A stretch of DNA of 64,000 nucleotides, taken from Rhodopseudomonas palustris. GTDB lineage: Bacteria; Pseudomonadota; Alphaproteobacteria; Rhizobiales; Xanthobacteraceae. The notes under the pieces were generated by a model. The model was not told the origin of the DNA, made no database searches, and saw nothing but the letters and a program-made list of their open reading frames with translations. The translations under genes and the position numbers were made by a program. How positions within the stretch are numbered: the stretch's first letter is position 1; each line of letters opens with the position of its first letter. Where the stretch lies: assembly GCA_016215605.1 (NCBI GenBank), contig JACRJB010000024.1:83512-147511 (forward strand), read 5' to 3'. Shown piece after piece: positions 49,364 through 57,549 of this stretch.

Positions 49364-49789
49364 TCACACCGTCGCCACCCGCCTCCCGCTGGCGTCGATC
49401 ACCTGTTCGCCGTCTTCCTTGAAGAACTCGCCGCGCTGCGGCGGCAGCAGGTCGAGCACTTCTTCCGACGGCCGGCACAGCCGCACGCCCTTCGGCGTCA
49501 CCACCAGCGGCCGCTGGATCAGGATCGGATGCGCCATCACCGCCTCCATCAACTCGTCGTAGCTCAGCTCGGGATCGTCCAGCTTCAGCTCGGCATACGG
49601 CGTGCCTTTCTCGCGGATCAATTGCCGCAGCGTCAGCCCGGCGCGCACCATCAGCTGCTCGAGCATCGCCCGGCTCGGCGGGCATTTCAGATACTCGATG
49701 ACGTGCGGCTCGATCCCGGCATTGCGGATCAGGCCGAGCGTGTTGCGCGAGGTGCCGCAGGCGGGGTTGTGATAGATGATGACGTCCAT
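49364..49789 (-). CDS. arsC: Arsenate reductase, glutaredoxin-coupled ArsC
   Basis: Reduces As(V) to As(III) so that Acr3 can export it. 141 residues from ATG 49789, preceded by GAGAGG. Active-site loop HNPACGTSRNTLGL with Cys11, and the substrate-anion Arg residues in ILIQRPLVVTPKGVRLCRPS. Class I (E. coli R773-type, glutathione/glutaredoxin). The frame extends 39 codons upstream only because it overlaps arsR in another frame. 8 bp after arsR. Confidence 0.95.
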   Translation of the reverse strand: MDVIIYHNPACGTSRNTLGLIRNAGIEPHVIEYLKCPPSRAMLEQLMVRAGLTLRQLIREKGTPYAELKLDDPELSYDELMEAVMAHPILIQRPLVVTPKGVRLCRPSEEVLDLLPPQRGEFFKEDGEQVIDASGRRVATV

Positions 49790-49797
49790 GAAGCCTC

Positions 49798-50175
49798 TCA
49801 GGTCGATGCGCGCGCGGGACGGCGCGCGGCTTTCGGTTTCGGCGCGCAGCACGGCTGCAGATCGGCGATCAGCGGCGCACAGAGTTCGGGCCGCCCGCCG
49901 CAGCAATCCTTGATCAGGAACAGCGCGACCTGCTGAAACCGCGCGAGGTCGGCGCGGTACACGATCGAGCGGCTGTGCCGCCGCGACCGGATCAGCCCGG
50001 CGCGAGCCAGGATCGCCAGATGCGACGACATCGTATTCTGCGGCACCGCCAGCGCGTCGGCGATCGCCCCGGCCGGCAGCCCGTCCGGCTCGTGCGCCGC
50101 CAGCAGCCGGAACGCCTCCAGCCGGGTCGATTGCGCCAGGGCGCCGAGCGCCAGGATTGCGTCTTCCGATTCCAT
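49798..50175 (-). CDS. arsR: ArsR-family arsenic repressor with C-terminal Cys pairs
   Basis: 125 residues. Winged HTH (ALGALAQSTRLEAFRLLAAH, ADALAVPQNTMSSHLAILAR, AGLIRSRRHSRSIVYRADL) followed by a tail with several Cys (KDCCGGRPELCAPL, QPCCAPKPK) that probably form the As(III) site; the classical ELCVC motif in the DNA helix is absent. Start ATG 50175 (MESEDAILALGA). First gene of arsR-arsC-acr3 and divergent from a second arsR. Confidence 0.93.
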   Translation of the reverse strand: MESEDAILALGALAQSTRLEAFRLLAAHEPDGLPAGAIADALAVPQNTMSSHLAILARAGLIRSRRHSRSIVYRADLARFQQVALFLIKDCCGGRPELCAPLIADLQPCCAPKPKAARRPARAST

Positions 50176-50229
50176 ATATCCAGACTTATCGATGTAATGG
50201 CACAAGTCAAGCACCTGCCGACCGAATAT

Positions 50230-50243
50230 TTCGATCATACTAG
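50230..50243. promoter_or_regulatory. Putative ArsR operator, divergent site
   Basis: TTCGATCATACTAG, 13 of 14 identical to the site at 50625-50638. It sits between the divergent arsR starts (50175 and 50289), where it could control both operons. Confidence 0.6.
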
Positions 50244-50288
50244 AAATACCGTTTGACGGGCAGCGAATTCCGTCGCATCCTCGCCGCC

Positions 50289-50606
50289 ATGAAGATCGAC
50301 GACGTCGCCACCAAATTCGAGGCGCTGGGCAACCCGACCCGGCTGAAGATCTACCGGGCGCTGGTGCGCGCCGGCGAGGCCGGCACGCCGGTCGGCCGGC
50401 TGCAGGAGCGGCTGAAGATCGCGCCCTCGACGCTGTCGCATCATCTCAAGACGCTGGTCACGGCCGGGCTGATCCGTCAGGTCCGTGAGGCGACCACGCT
50501 CAACTGCCACGCCAATTACGACGTCATGCGCGGCCTGATGGACTTCATGGTCGCCGAATGCTGCGCCGACGCCGTCGAAAGCAAGGATACCAAATCGGCC
50601 GCCTGA
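50289..50606 (+). CDS. Second ArsR-family regulator
   Basis: 105 residues. ArsR HTH (FEALGNPTRLKIYRALVRAG, RLKIAPSTLSHHLKTLVTAG) with no ELCVC motif. Near the C-terminus is MVAECCADAVESK; this Cys-Cys position resembles the As(III) site of the Acidithiobacillus-type ArsR. It is clearly not a duplicate of the arsR at 49798. Start ATG 50289 (MKIDDVATKFEALG), the family start; no strong ribosome-binding site. Directly upstream of arsM. Confidence 0.9.
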   Translation: MKIDDVATKFEALGNPTRLKIYRALVRAGEAGTPVGRLQERLKIAPSTLSHHLKTLVTAGLIRQVREATTLNCHANYDVMRGLMDFMVAECCADAVESKDTKSAA

Positions 50607-50623
50607 TTTTTGCGGCCCCTTTT

Positions 50624-50649
50624 ATTCGATCATTCTAGTCTGATCGAAT
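50624..50649. promoter_or_regulatory. Putative ArsR operator before arsM
   Basis: Inverted repeat ATTCGATCA, 8-nt spacer, TGATCGAAT: perfect 9-bp arms. Its left part shares TTCGATCAT.CTAG with the divergent site. It is in the 97-bp arsR-arsM gap and suggests separate control of arsM. Confidence 0.7.
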
Positions 50650-50703
50650 TATCAATTCGCCAACGTCCCGTCGTCCTGCCCGTCCACCCAGAGGAGAGTT
50701 TCG

Positions 50704-51537
50704 ATGTCCACTCCCGAGATCACCGAAATCGTCCGCGAGAAATACGCCGCGGCCGCCACCCGCGCCGGGTCGTGCTGCGGCGCCCCTGCCCTCGACCATG
50801 TCAGCCCGATCACCAGCAATCTCTACGACGCGGCGCAGGCCGAGGGGCTGCCCGCCGCGGCGATGCTGGCGTCGCTCGGCTGCGGCAATCCCACCGCGCT
50901 GGCGGAGCTGAAGCCGGGCGAGACCGTGCTCGATCTCGGCTCCGGCGGCGGCATCGACGTGCTGCTGTCGGCGCGCCGGGTCGGCCCGACCGGCAAGGCC
51001 TACGGGCTCGACATGACCGACGAGATGCTGGCGCTGGCGCGCGACAACCAGCGCAAGGCGGGCGCCGACAATGTCGAATTCCTGAAGGGCCAGATCGAGC
51101 AGATCCCGCTGCCGGACAATTCGGTCGACGTGATCATCTCGAACTGCGTGATCAACCTGTCGGGCGACAAGGACCGCGTCCTGAATGAAGCGTTCCGGGT
51201 GCTGAAGCCGGGCGGCCGCTTCGCGGTGTCGGACGTGGTGACGCGCGGCGACATTCCGGAAGGATTGCGCAGCGACGTGCTGCTGTGGGTCGGCTGCCTC
51301 GCCGGCGCGCTCGACGAGACCGACTACGTCGCCAGATTGTCGGCCGCCGGCTTCGACGCCATCTCGATCGAGCCGACCCGGATCTACAAGGTGGACGACG
51401 CCCGCGATTTCCTCGCCGGCCGCGGCCTCGACGTCGACGCCATCGCGCCGCAGATCGACGGCAAGTTCTTCAGCGGATTCGTGCGGGCGACCAAGCCGAG
51501 CGCGACCGCTGCCACGACGCCACGCTGCTGCGGGTGA
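50704..51537 (+). CDS. arsM: Arsenite S-adenosylmethionine methyltransferase
   Basis: Methylates As(III) to volatile or less toxic products. 277 residues. SAM motif I is [20 protein letters not shown]. The three Cys residues conserved in ArsM are present: Cys60 in SLGCGNP, Cys148 in ISNCVINLS and Cys198 in WVGCLAG. There is an extra Cys pair near the N-terminus (GSCCGAP) and at the end (RCCG). R. palustris ArsM has been shown in published work to methylate arsenic. Preceded by its own operator-like palindrome. Confidence 0.97.
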   Translation: MSTPEITEIVREKYAAAATRAGSCCGAPALDHVSPITSNLYDAAQAEGLPAAAMLASLGCGNPTALAELKPGETVLDLGSGGGIDVLLSARRVGPTGKAYGLDMTDEMLALARDNQRKAGADNVEFLKGQIEQIPLPDNSVDVIISNCVINLSGDKDRVLNEAFRVLKPGGRFAVSDVVTRGDIPEGLRSDVLLWVGCLAGALDETDYVARLSAAGFDAISIEPTRIYKVDDARDFLAGRGLDVDAIAPQIDGKFFSGFVRATKPSATAATTPRCCG

Positions 51538-51557
51538 GTGCGGGACTCTCGCGCGCC

Positions 51558-51635
51558 GTCATTGCGAGGAGCGTAGCGACGAAGCAATCCAGCGCAGTGC
51601 ACCGGGCTGGATTGCTTCGCTTCGCTCGCAATGAC
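51558..51635. repeat. Palindromic repeat 'GTCATTGCGAG', copy 3
   Basis: GTCATTGCGAGGAGCGTAGC and TTCGCTTCGCTCGCAATGAC, with GCAATCCAG/CTGGATTGC inside; downstream of arsM. Confidence 0.9.
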
Positions 51636-51701
51636 GACGGACACTGGGAGCGTGCTTCGCCGAAAGTTAAGCGGCACCATTACGGTACACCGTCTTAGCT
51701 C

Positions 51702-51782
51702 GCAGGGTGGATAAGCGCGTAGCGCGCCATCCGTCACAACAGCTCGGCACGGCGGATGGCGCCTCCGGCCTATCCGCCCTGC
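51702..51782. repeat. Palindromic repeat 'GCAGGGTGGATAAG'
   Basis: GCAGGGTGGATAAGCGCG at the left and GGCCTATCCGCCCTGC at the right, with internal CATCCGTC/GGCGGATGGCG. A separate family from the others, 7 bp from the end of the lyase gene. Confidence 0.8.
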
Positions 51783-51789
51783 TCTGCCG

Positions 51790-53238
51790 TTACAAACTAT
51801 CCCCGAAATCCTCGCGGAACTTCGCGACCAGCCGGTTCTGCCAGTCGGACACCGGCTTCAGCAGACCGTAGAAGAACCGCAGCACTTCCGGCTCCTCGAC
51901 GAAGGTCAGACCCTGGATCAGCTGGCGGTTGGCGTACAGCCAGGCGATGCGGTCGACGGCGTATTTGACCTGCGACAGCGTGAACACGCGGCGCGGCAGC
52001 GCCAGCCGCACCAGTTCCATGTTGGCGAAGATCTCGGTGCCGTCCGGCTCGCGCTGTTCGGACAGCGTGCCGCGCTCCATGCCGCGGATGCCGCTGGCGA
52101 TGTACAGCGCGCTCGCCAGCGCGCCGGCCGGATATTGCGATTGCGGAATGTGATCGACGAAGCGCTTGGCGTCGATGTGGCAGCCGAGCCCGCCCGCCGG
52201 GGTGATCACCGGCACGCCGCGCTCCTGCAGTTGCTCGACCATGTAGCCGATGAACATCGGCCCCTGGTTGATCATCTCCTCGTCCATGGTTTCTTCGAGA
52301 CCGACGGTGAGCGCCTCCATCTCGCGCACCGACATGCCGCCGTAAGTGAGGAAGCCCTCGTACAGCGGCACCAGCGGCCGCATCTTCTCGTACAGCGCGC
52401 GGTCGCGGATGCAGATGCCGCCGCCGCGGGCGCAGCCGAGTTTGCGCGCCGAGAAATAGATGATGTCGCAGAGGTCGGCGGTGCGGCGGGTGATCTCGCG
52501 GATCGACAGGCTCTTGCAGTGATCCTCGCGGGTCTTGTTGAAGTACAGATTGTCGGCGAGCAGGCTGGCGTCGAGCACCAGCGGAATGCCGTGCTCCTTG
52601 CAGACGTTGCTGACGTCGGCGAGGTTGGCGAGCGAGAACGGCTGGCCGCCGATCAGATTGGTGCCGCTCTCCATCCGCACGAAGGCGATGTTGCCCGCGC
52701 CCTGCTTGGCGATCACCGCGCGCAGCTTGGCGATGTCCATGTTGCCCTTGAACGGGTTGACGCTGACCACTTCGAGCCCGGCGTCGGTCACCAGTTCCTC
52801 CACGGTGCCGCCCATCAGCGTGATGTGCGCCTTGGTGGTGGTGAAGTGATAGTTCATCGGCACCACCTTGCCGGGCGAGACGAACACCTTGGCGAGGATG
52901 TGCTCGCAGGCGCGGCCCTGATGCGTCGGCAGGAAGTAGTGCATGCCGAAGATGTCGCGCAGTCTGTCCTCGAGCCGGGTGTAGGTGGCGCTGCCGGCGT
53001 AGCTGTCGTCGGCGACCAGCATCGCCGCCTGCTGGCGGTCGCTCATGGCGTTGACGCCGCTGTCGGTCAGCATGTCGAGGAAGACGTCGTCGTTCTTGAG
53101 CAGGAAGGTGTTGTTGCCGGCCTCGGTGATCTTCTCCAGCCGGCGCTCGATCGGCGGCAGGCTGAGCTTCTGCACGATCCGCACCTTGTGCATCTCGAGC
53201 GGCACCGTTTCGTTGCCGTAGAACTTCACCGTCGCCAT
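51790..53238 (-). CDS. Divergent tyrosine phenol-lyase / tryptophanase family PLP enzyme
   Basis: A 482-residue fold-type I beta-eliminating lyase. ATG 53238 follows GGGGAGGCGTGAC; 106 further codons upstream are not used. PLP residues: Asp223 in LVLDASLLADN and Lys266 in YFSARKLGC. Substrate determinants known in the family look phenol-lyase-like: MERG with Arg389 and LRFF with Phe455, where tryptophanase has Ile and His. However, Arg of the DATR motif is Leu226, the Lys before the PLP Lys is Arg265, and the His of GGHA is Leu351. It also has about 20 extra C-terminal residues. It could cleave Tyr, Trp or another beta-substituted amino acid. Comparison residues are from memory of the families. 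Confidence 0.8.
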   Translation of the reverse strand: MATVKFYGNETVPLEMHKVRIVQKLSLPPIERRLEKITEAGNNTFLLKNDDVFLDMLTDSGVNAMSDRQQAAMLVADDSYAGSATYTRLEDRLRDIFGMHYFLPTHQGRACEHILAKVFVSPGKVVPMNYHFTTTKAHITLMGGTVEELVTDAGLEVVSVNPFKGNMDIAKLRAVIAKQGAGNIAFVRMESGTNLIGGQPFSLANLADVSNVCKEHGIPLVLDASLLADNLYFNKTREDHCKSLSIREITRRTADLCDIIYFSARKLGCARGGGICIRDRALYEKMRPLVPLYEGFLTYGGMSVREMEALTVGLEETMDEEMINQGPMFIGYMVEQLQERGVPVITPAGGLGCHIDAKRFVDHIPQSQYPAGALASALYIASGIRGMERGTLSEQREPDGTEIFANMELVRLALPRRVFTLSQVKYAVDRIAWLYANRQLIQGLTFVEEPEVLRFFYGLLKPVSDWQNRLVAKFREDFGDSL

Positions 53239-53510
53239 GTCACGCCTCCCCAACCGCCCGCACCGTGCGGGACTTCGGCTTATCCAGCGGGCGGAAAAAC
53301 CGAATTGCGCCCGATCAATCCGCCGGCCCGGCAGCGTTAACAAATCGGTGCATGGCGGCCGCAGGCGAAACAAATCCCTACCGGGACGAAACCAAATTCG
53401 GCGGTCGACGAAAACGTCCTGAAACCGATGCCGGGGTACAGGTAACGCCAACAAGCCGCCGAAACAGGCGCGAGGCGAACAAACAGGGCGTTCAAAACAG
53501 GGGACCGACC

Positions 53511-54212
53511 ATGACCCATTTCCGGCTGATCCGCCGCGTCGCCGCGGTTGCTGCATTTGCGATCGGGACCGCCGCAGTCTCCGGCGCGGCCCAGGCCGCC
53601 CAGCCGCTGCCGTTCCCGTTCCTGCCGCTGCTGCCGCAGCCGGCGGCGATGCAGCCGATGGCTTACGCCCCGCAGGTCCAGGCTGCGCCGCAGGACGACG
53701 AGGACAGCGCGACCGGGACCGAACTCCCTGCCCGGCTGAAGCGCCAGATCGTCAGCTACGCCACCCGCGAGGCGCCCGGCACGATCGTGATCGATACCCC
53801 GAACACGTATCTCTACTACGTGCTCGGCAATGGCCGCGCGGTGCGCTACGGCATCGGCGTCGGCCGCGACGGCTTCACCTGGTCGGGTGTGCAGTCGATC
53901 ACCAAGAAGGCGGAGTGGCCGGACTGGACCCCGCCGCCGGAGATGATCGCCCGCCAGCCCTATCTGCCCCGCCACATGGCCGGCGGCCCCGGCAATCCGC
54001 TCGGCGCCCGCGCGATGTATCTCGGCGGCACCGTTTACCGCATCCACGGCACCAACGCGCCGTCGACCATCGGCACCCACGTCTCGTCCGGTTGCATCCG
54101 GCTGACCAACGAGGACGTCAGCGACCTGTATGCCCGGGTCAGCGTCGGCGCCAAGGTGATCGTGCTGCCCGACAGCCGCCGTGCCGACAATGCGAACGGC
54201 CGCCGCGGTTAG
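53511..54212 (+). CDS. L,D-transpeptidase (YkuD/ErfK family), secreted
   Basis: 233 residues. A signal peptide (VAAVAAFAIGTAAVSGAAQA), a Pro-rich linker, then the YkuD domain from about residue 75 (APGTIVIDTPNTYLYYVLGN) with catalytic signature HGTNAPSTIGTHVSSGCIRL (His, Ser and Cys). It makes 3-3 crosslinks in peptidoglycan or anchors proteins to it. Start ATG 53511 (MTHFRLIRR) with GGGGACCGACC upstream. Ends at a strong terminator. Confidence 0.94.
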   Translation: MTHFRLIRRVAAVAAFAIGTAAVSGAAQAAQPLPFPFLPLLPQPAAMQPMAYAPQVQAAPQDDEDSATGTELPARLKRQIVSYATREAPGTIVIDTPNTYLYYVLGNGRAVRYGIGVGRDGFTWSGVQSITKKAEWPDWTPPPEMIARQPYLPRHMAGGPGNPLGARAMYLGGTVYRIHGTNAPSTIGTHVSSGCIRLTNEDVSDLYARVSVGAKVIVLPDSRRADNANGRRG

Positions 54213-54236
54213 CAGCCGGCGAAGCACGATCGACGG

Positions 54237-54264
54237 AATGGCGCGGGCGACCGCGCCATTTTTT
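54237..54264 (+). terminator. Rho-independent terminator of the L,D-transpeptidase gene
   Basis: AATGGCGCGG, loop GCGA, CCGCGCCATT, then TTTT: a 10-bp perfect stem 24 bp past the stop. Confidence 0.93.
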
Positions 54265-54425
54265 CGTTTCGCCCTGTTGCCGGTGTGGCCCTTGTGACCC
54301 GGCGGCGGCGGCAGCGCGGCGACATTACCGCGATTTCATGGGCTTCTCCGGGCTGGCGCCCCGGCCGTGCTGGCGCCCCCCGGCGCGGGGCTGTATGGTC
54401 CGGCTCGTTTGCCCCCGGGGATTTG

Positions 54426-55961
54426 ATGCGTTTCAAGACCGTCCTGATCGCGTTGGCGATCGTCGCGATCTCATTTGGTGTCACGCTGAAGGCGTTCGAC
54501 TGGCTGTCGCCGCGCACGGTCAGCCTGCCGACGCTGCAGGCGTTGCCGCCGCTGCCGGCGATCCGCCAATCGTCGGTGGTGGTGCCGGTGTCGATTCCGC
54601 TGACCGCGATCCGCGATCTCGTCGACCGCACCGCGCCGCGGAATTTCGCCGGTAAGGCCGACAATCCGATGCCGCAGCTGGTGCAGAACGCCGACATCGC
54701 CTGGAATGTGGCGCGCGGCGCCGTGACGGTGAAGGGCGCCCCCGAGCAGGTGACGGTGACCGCGCCGCTGACCGGCACCCTCGCGGCCAGGGGCTCGCTG
54801 TCGACCAGCGCGCAGAACAAGGTCGGCGACACGCTCGGCAAGCTGTTCGGCGACAAGGTCGCCAAGCAGGTCGGCGTCAACATCAAGTCGTTCAACGCCA
54901 ACGGCGAGATCAAGGGGATGATCGCGCTCACCGCGCGGCCGAAAGTGCTGCCCGACTGGCACGTCGACCCGAACCTGTCGGCACAGGTGACCCTCTCCGA
55001 CTCCAACGTCGCCGTCGGCGGCGCGCGCATCAACGTCCCCGCGCAGGTCAAGCCGGTGATCGACAAGGCGGTCAACGATCAGGTCGCCAATCTGCAGCAG
55101 ACCATCCGTAGCGACGGCGCGCTGGAGCGCAGCGCGCGGCGCGAATGGGCGCGGATCTGCCGCTCGATCCCGCTGCAGGGCGCCGGCGTGCCGAACGGCT
55201 TCTGGCTCGAACTGCGGCCGACCAAGGCGCTCGCCGCGCAGCCGCAGATCGACGCCGCCACGGTTTCGCTGACGCTCGGCATCGTCGCCGACAGCCGGAT
55301 CACCACCGCGCCGACCAAGCCGGAATGTCCGTTCCCGCCGTCGCTGGAGATGGTGGCGCCGAACAGCAGCGGCGTCAAAGTCGCGGTGCCGATCGATATC
55401 CCTTTCCAGGAGCTCGACCGCGTCATCGAGCCGCAATTCGTCGGCCGCACCTTCCCGGAGAACGGCGGCGCCGCGGCGGTCACGGTGAAGCGCGTCAATG
55501 TCGCGGCCAGCGGCGACCGCCTGCTGATCTCGATGCTGGTGGATGCCAAGGAAAAGAAGAGTCTGTTCGGCTTCGGCGGCGAAGCCACGCTGCACATCTG
55601 GGGCCGGCCGGTGCTCAATCAGGAAGACCAGACGCTGCGGCTGTCCGACATGCGGCTCGCGGTGGAGTCGGAGGCCGCGTTCGGCCTGCTCGGCGAAGCG
55701 GCGCGCGCCGCGGTCCCGTATCTGCAGAAGGCGATCGCGGAACGCGCGGTGATCGATCTCAAACCGGAGTCGCTCAACGTGCAGCGCCGGATCGGCGCGG
55801 TGATCGCGACCTATCAGCGCAACGAGGACGGGCTGCGGATTTCGTCGGAGATTTCCAGCCTGCGGCTGACCGACGTCGCCTTCGACTCGACGATGCTGCG
55901 GGTCACCGCCGAGGCCAACGGCATTCTCGAAGTCACGCTGACCAAGCTGAAGACGCCCTGA
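54426..55961 (+). CDS. DUF4403 family envelope protein
   Basis: 511 residues with an N-terminal TM or uncleaved signal (VLIALAIVAISFGVTLKAFD). The rest is a repeated beta-rich fold, two halves of ~220 residues beginning SSVVVPVSIPLTAIRDLVDR and GVKVAVPIDIPFQELDRVIE, consistent with two related lipid-binding-like domains of DUF4403. ATG 54426 has CCGGGG upstream. No function is established; an envelope role is inferred from the anchor and the neighbouring L,D-transpeptidase and PRC-barrel genes. Confidence 0.85.
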   Translation: MRFKTVLIALAIVAISFGVTLKAFDWLSPRTVSLPTLQALPPLPAIRQSSVVVPVSIPLTAIRDLVDRTAPRNFAGKADNPMPQLVQNADIAWNVARGAVTVKGAPEQVTVTAPLTGTLAARGSLSTSAQNKVGDTLGKLFGDKVAKQVGVNIKSFNANGEIKGMIALTARPKVLPDWHVDPNLSAQVTLSDSNVAVGGARINVPAQVKPVIDKAVNDQVANLQQTIRSDGALERSARREWARICRSIPLQGAGVPNGFWLELRPTKALAAQPQIDAATVSLTLGIVADSRITTAPTKPECPFPPSLEMVAPNSSGVKVAVPIDIPFQELDRVIEPQFVGRTFPENGGAAAVTVKRVNVAASGDRLLISMLVDAKEKKSLFGFGGEATLHIWGRPVLNQEDQTLRLSDMRLAVESEAAFGLLGEAARAAVPYLQKAIAERAVIDLKPESLNVQRRIGAVIATYQRNEDGLRISSEISSLRLTDVAFDSTMLRVTAEANGILEVTLTKLKTP

Positions 55962-55993
55962 CCTTCGCTCGGATTATCCAACGCCGAACGCAG

Positions 55994-56026
55994 AAAAACG
56001 CCGGGCGGCATTGAAGCCACCCGGCG
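55994..56026 (-). terminator. Rho-independent terminator of the PRC-barrel gene
   Basis: Minus-strand stem CGCCGGGTGGC, loop, GCCGCCCGGCG (one G-U pair) at 55999-56026, followed by TTTTT (55994-55998). It lies in the convergent gap and may serve both directions. Confidence 0.85.
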
Positions 56027-56083
56027 CATTCCGCGGGAACCCAGCCCGGACGCCGAAGGCGCCCGGTCAGGTTCTCAATTCGC

Positions 56084-56617
56084 TTACGACTTGCCGTAGG
56101 TGAATTCCGGCATCGCCTTCAGCTCGTCCTTGGTGGCGTTGAACACGACGTGGTCCGGATACCAACGCTCGGCGGTGCTGTTGGTGTTGGCGGCCGAGCC
56201 CGTGGTGGTCGCCGGAGCAGTCGTGGTCGTGCCCGACGGCGTGGTGGTCTTGTTCATCGCGGTGTTCGAAGACACCGGCGTATCGACGAACTTGATCTTG
56301 TCGAACGGGATCGCGACGTCACGCTGGCCGACGCCGAGGAAGCCGCCGACGCCGATCACGACGGCCTGAACGCGGCCGGCGTTATCGAGCAGCACTTCGC
56401 TGATGTCGCCGAGCTTCTCGTTGCCCTGATTGTAGACGTTGAGGCCGACGAGCTTCGACGCGCGCCACTGACCGGTGTGCGACATCGCCGTCGTCGACGC
56501 GGTCGACTTCGACATCGTCGCGGAGTTCTCGGTGGCAGCCGGCGACTGCGCGAAGGCGGCGGTCGCGAGCAGCGTGGTGCCGAGCAGGCCGGCGAGAACG
56601 GTGTTGGTCTTCTTCAT
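56084..56617 (-). CDS. Secreted PRC-barrel domain protein
   Basis: 177 residues. Signal peptide VLAGLLGTTLLATAAFAQ, a Ser/Thr linker, a PRC-barrel (WRASKLVGLNVYNQGNEKLG, DISEVLLDNAGRVQAVVIGV, GGFLGVGQRDVAIPFDKIKF), then a Thr-rich tail and a short C-terminal segment (WYPDHVVFNATKDELKAMP). ATG 56617 with GGAGGGCACTAC upstream. Members of this family are common in rhizobia; the role is not known. Ends at a terminator. Confidence 0.88.
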   Translation of the reverse strand: MKKTNTVLAGLLGTTLLATAAFAQSPAATENSATMSKSTASTTAMSHTGQWRASKLVGLNVYNQGNEKLGDISEVLLDNAGRVQAVVIGVGGFLGVGQRDVAIPFDKIKFVDTPVSSNTAMNKTTTPSGTTTTAPATTTGSAANTNSTAERWYPDHVVFNATKDELKAMPEFTYGKS

Positions 56618-56833
56618 GATGTAGTGCCCTCCATGTTGTTCGAATGGTGCCTGACAAACGGCCTCGTCCGCGCACAGTTCCGAGGGCGGATGGTTTTCTT
56701 CGTCGACGACGCCGCGACAAAAGTTCGTACGCGAACGCGCAGCGTGGTTCCGTCGCGCGACAACAAACCGCAACGCAAAACATCCCCGCCGCGGAGCGGC
56801 GAGGATGTCGGCAGATCCGACGGCGTCACACAG

Positions 56834-57382
56834 TCAGGTCTGGTAGTTGATCAGGAGTGCGGAGAACGAGCCGGAGCCGCTGCTGGTTCCGCTGGAACTG
56901 TAGCTGTTCGACGACGACTGCTGTTGTTGCAGCAACTTCAGGAACTCCTGCAGCGCGTCGCTGAGATCGGTGCTGGAGCTAGTCGAGGTCGCGGACGTCG
57001 ACGACGTCGAGCTGCTGTCGTCCGGCGGCGGTCCGGGAGGCGGACCGCTCGGGCGACCTGCACCACCCGCCCCGCCGGCGAACGCGTTCTCGAACACGCT
57101 CTTCAGCTCGTCGGCCTGATCGCTGGTGAGATTGCCGCTCGCCACCTGATCGGCGATCAGGCTGTCGATCTTCGACTTCATGTCGTCGGGCGAGGATTGC
57201 GTGCCGCTGCTGGAGCCGCTCGTCCGGCTGCTCCGCAGGGCGGAGTCGATATCGGTCAGTGCGGAAGACAGCGCGGTCGCGTCGGTCGAGCTGACCTGGC
57301 CGGCGGAGACTTCCGCCGCCAACTCCTTCTGGAGCTGCTGAAGCGGAGAGAGGTAGCTGCTAGTTGCGGAAATGGAGGTCAT
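56834..57382 (-). CDS. Ser/Thr/Gln-rich hypothetical protein
   Basis: 182 residues. The N-terminal helix-forming region (SPLQQLQKELAAEVSAGQVS) and ADQVASGNLTSDQADELKSV look like short EF-hand-like or regulatory helices; a Pro/Gly spacer (GRPSGPPPGPPPDD) and a Ser-rich stretch follow, with a Gln-rich helix (ALQEFLKLLQQQQSS). No signal peptide or TM. ATG 57382 (MTSISATSSYLSPLQ) with GGGG upstream. Family not recognised. Divergent from an OmpR-type regulator gene 167 bp away, so it may be a target. Confidence 0.72.
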   Translation of the reverse strand: MTSISATSSYLSPLQQLQKELAAEVSAGQVSSTDATALSSALTDIDSALRSSRTSGSSSGTQSSPDDMKSKIDSLIADQVASGNLTSDQADELKSVFENAFAGGAGGAGRPSGPPPGPPPDDSSSTSSTSATSTSSSTDLSDALQEFLKLLQQQQSSSNSYSSSGTSSGSGSFSALLINYQT

Positions 57383-57549
57383 GCGAAGCCCCAACTGCTT
57401 TGATCACGCGTCACGTTGTGGTTAATCAAATTAACGAGACGTTTGCGCCGCACACGGCTTGGTTGCGGAATGTTGCCGGCCCGAAGCTGGCAATATCCGG
57501 AAACAAAAAACGCGGTTCAGCTCGGCGTGGATTCTCGCTAAACGGCATT

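Noticed and set aside
53239..53556. Upstream extension of the phenol-lyase-like gene (106 codons)
   Set aside because: A strong GGGGAGG ribosome-binding site precedes ATG 53238, and the extension overlaps the start region of the L,D-transpeptidase gene.
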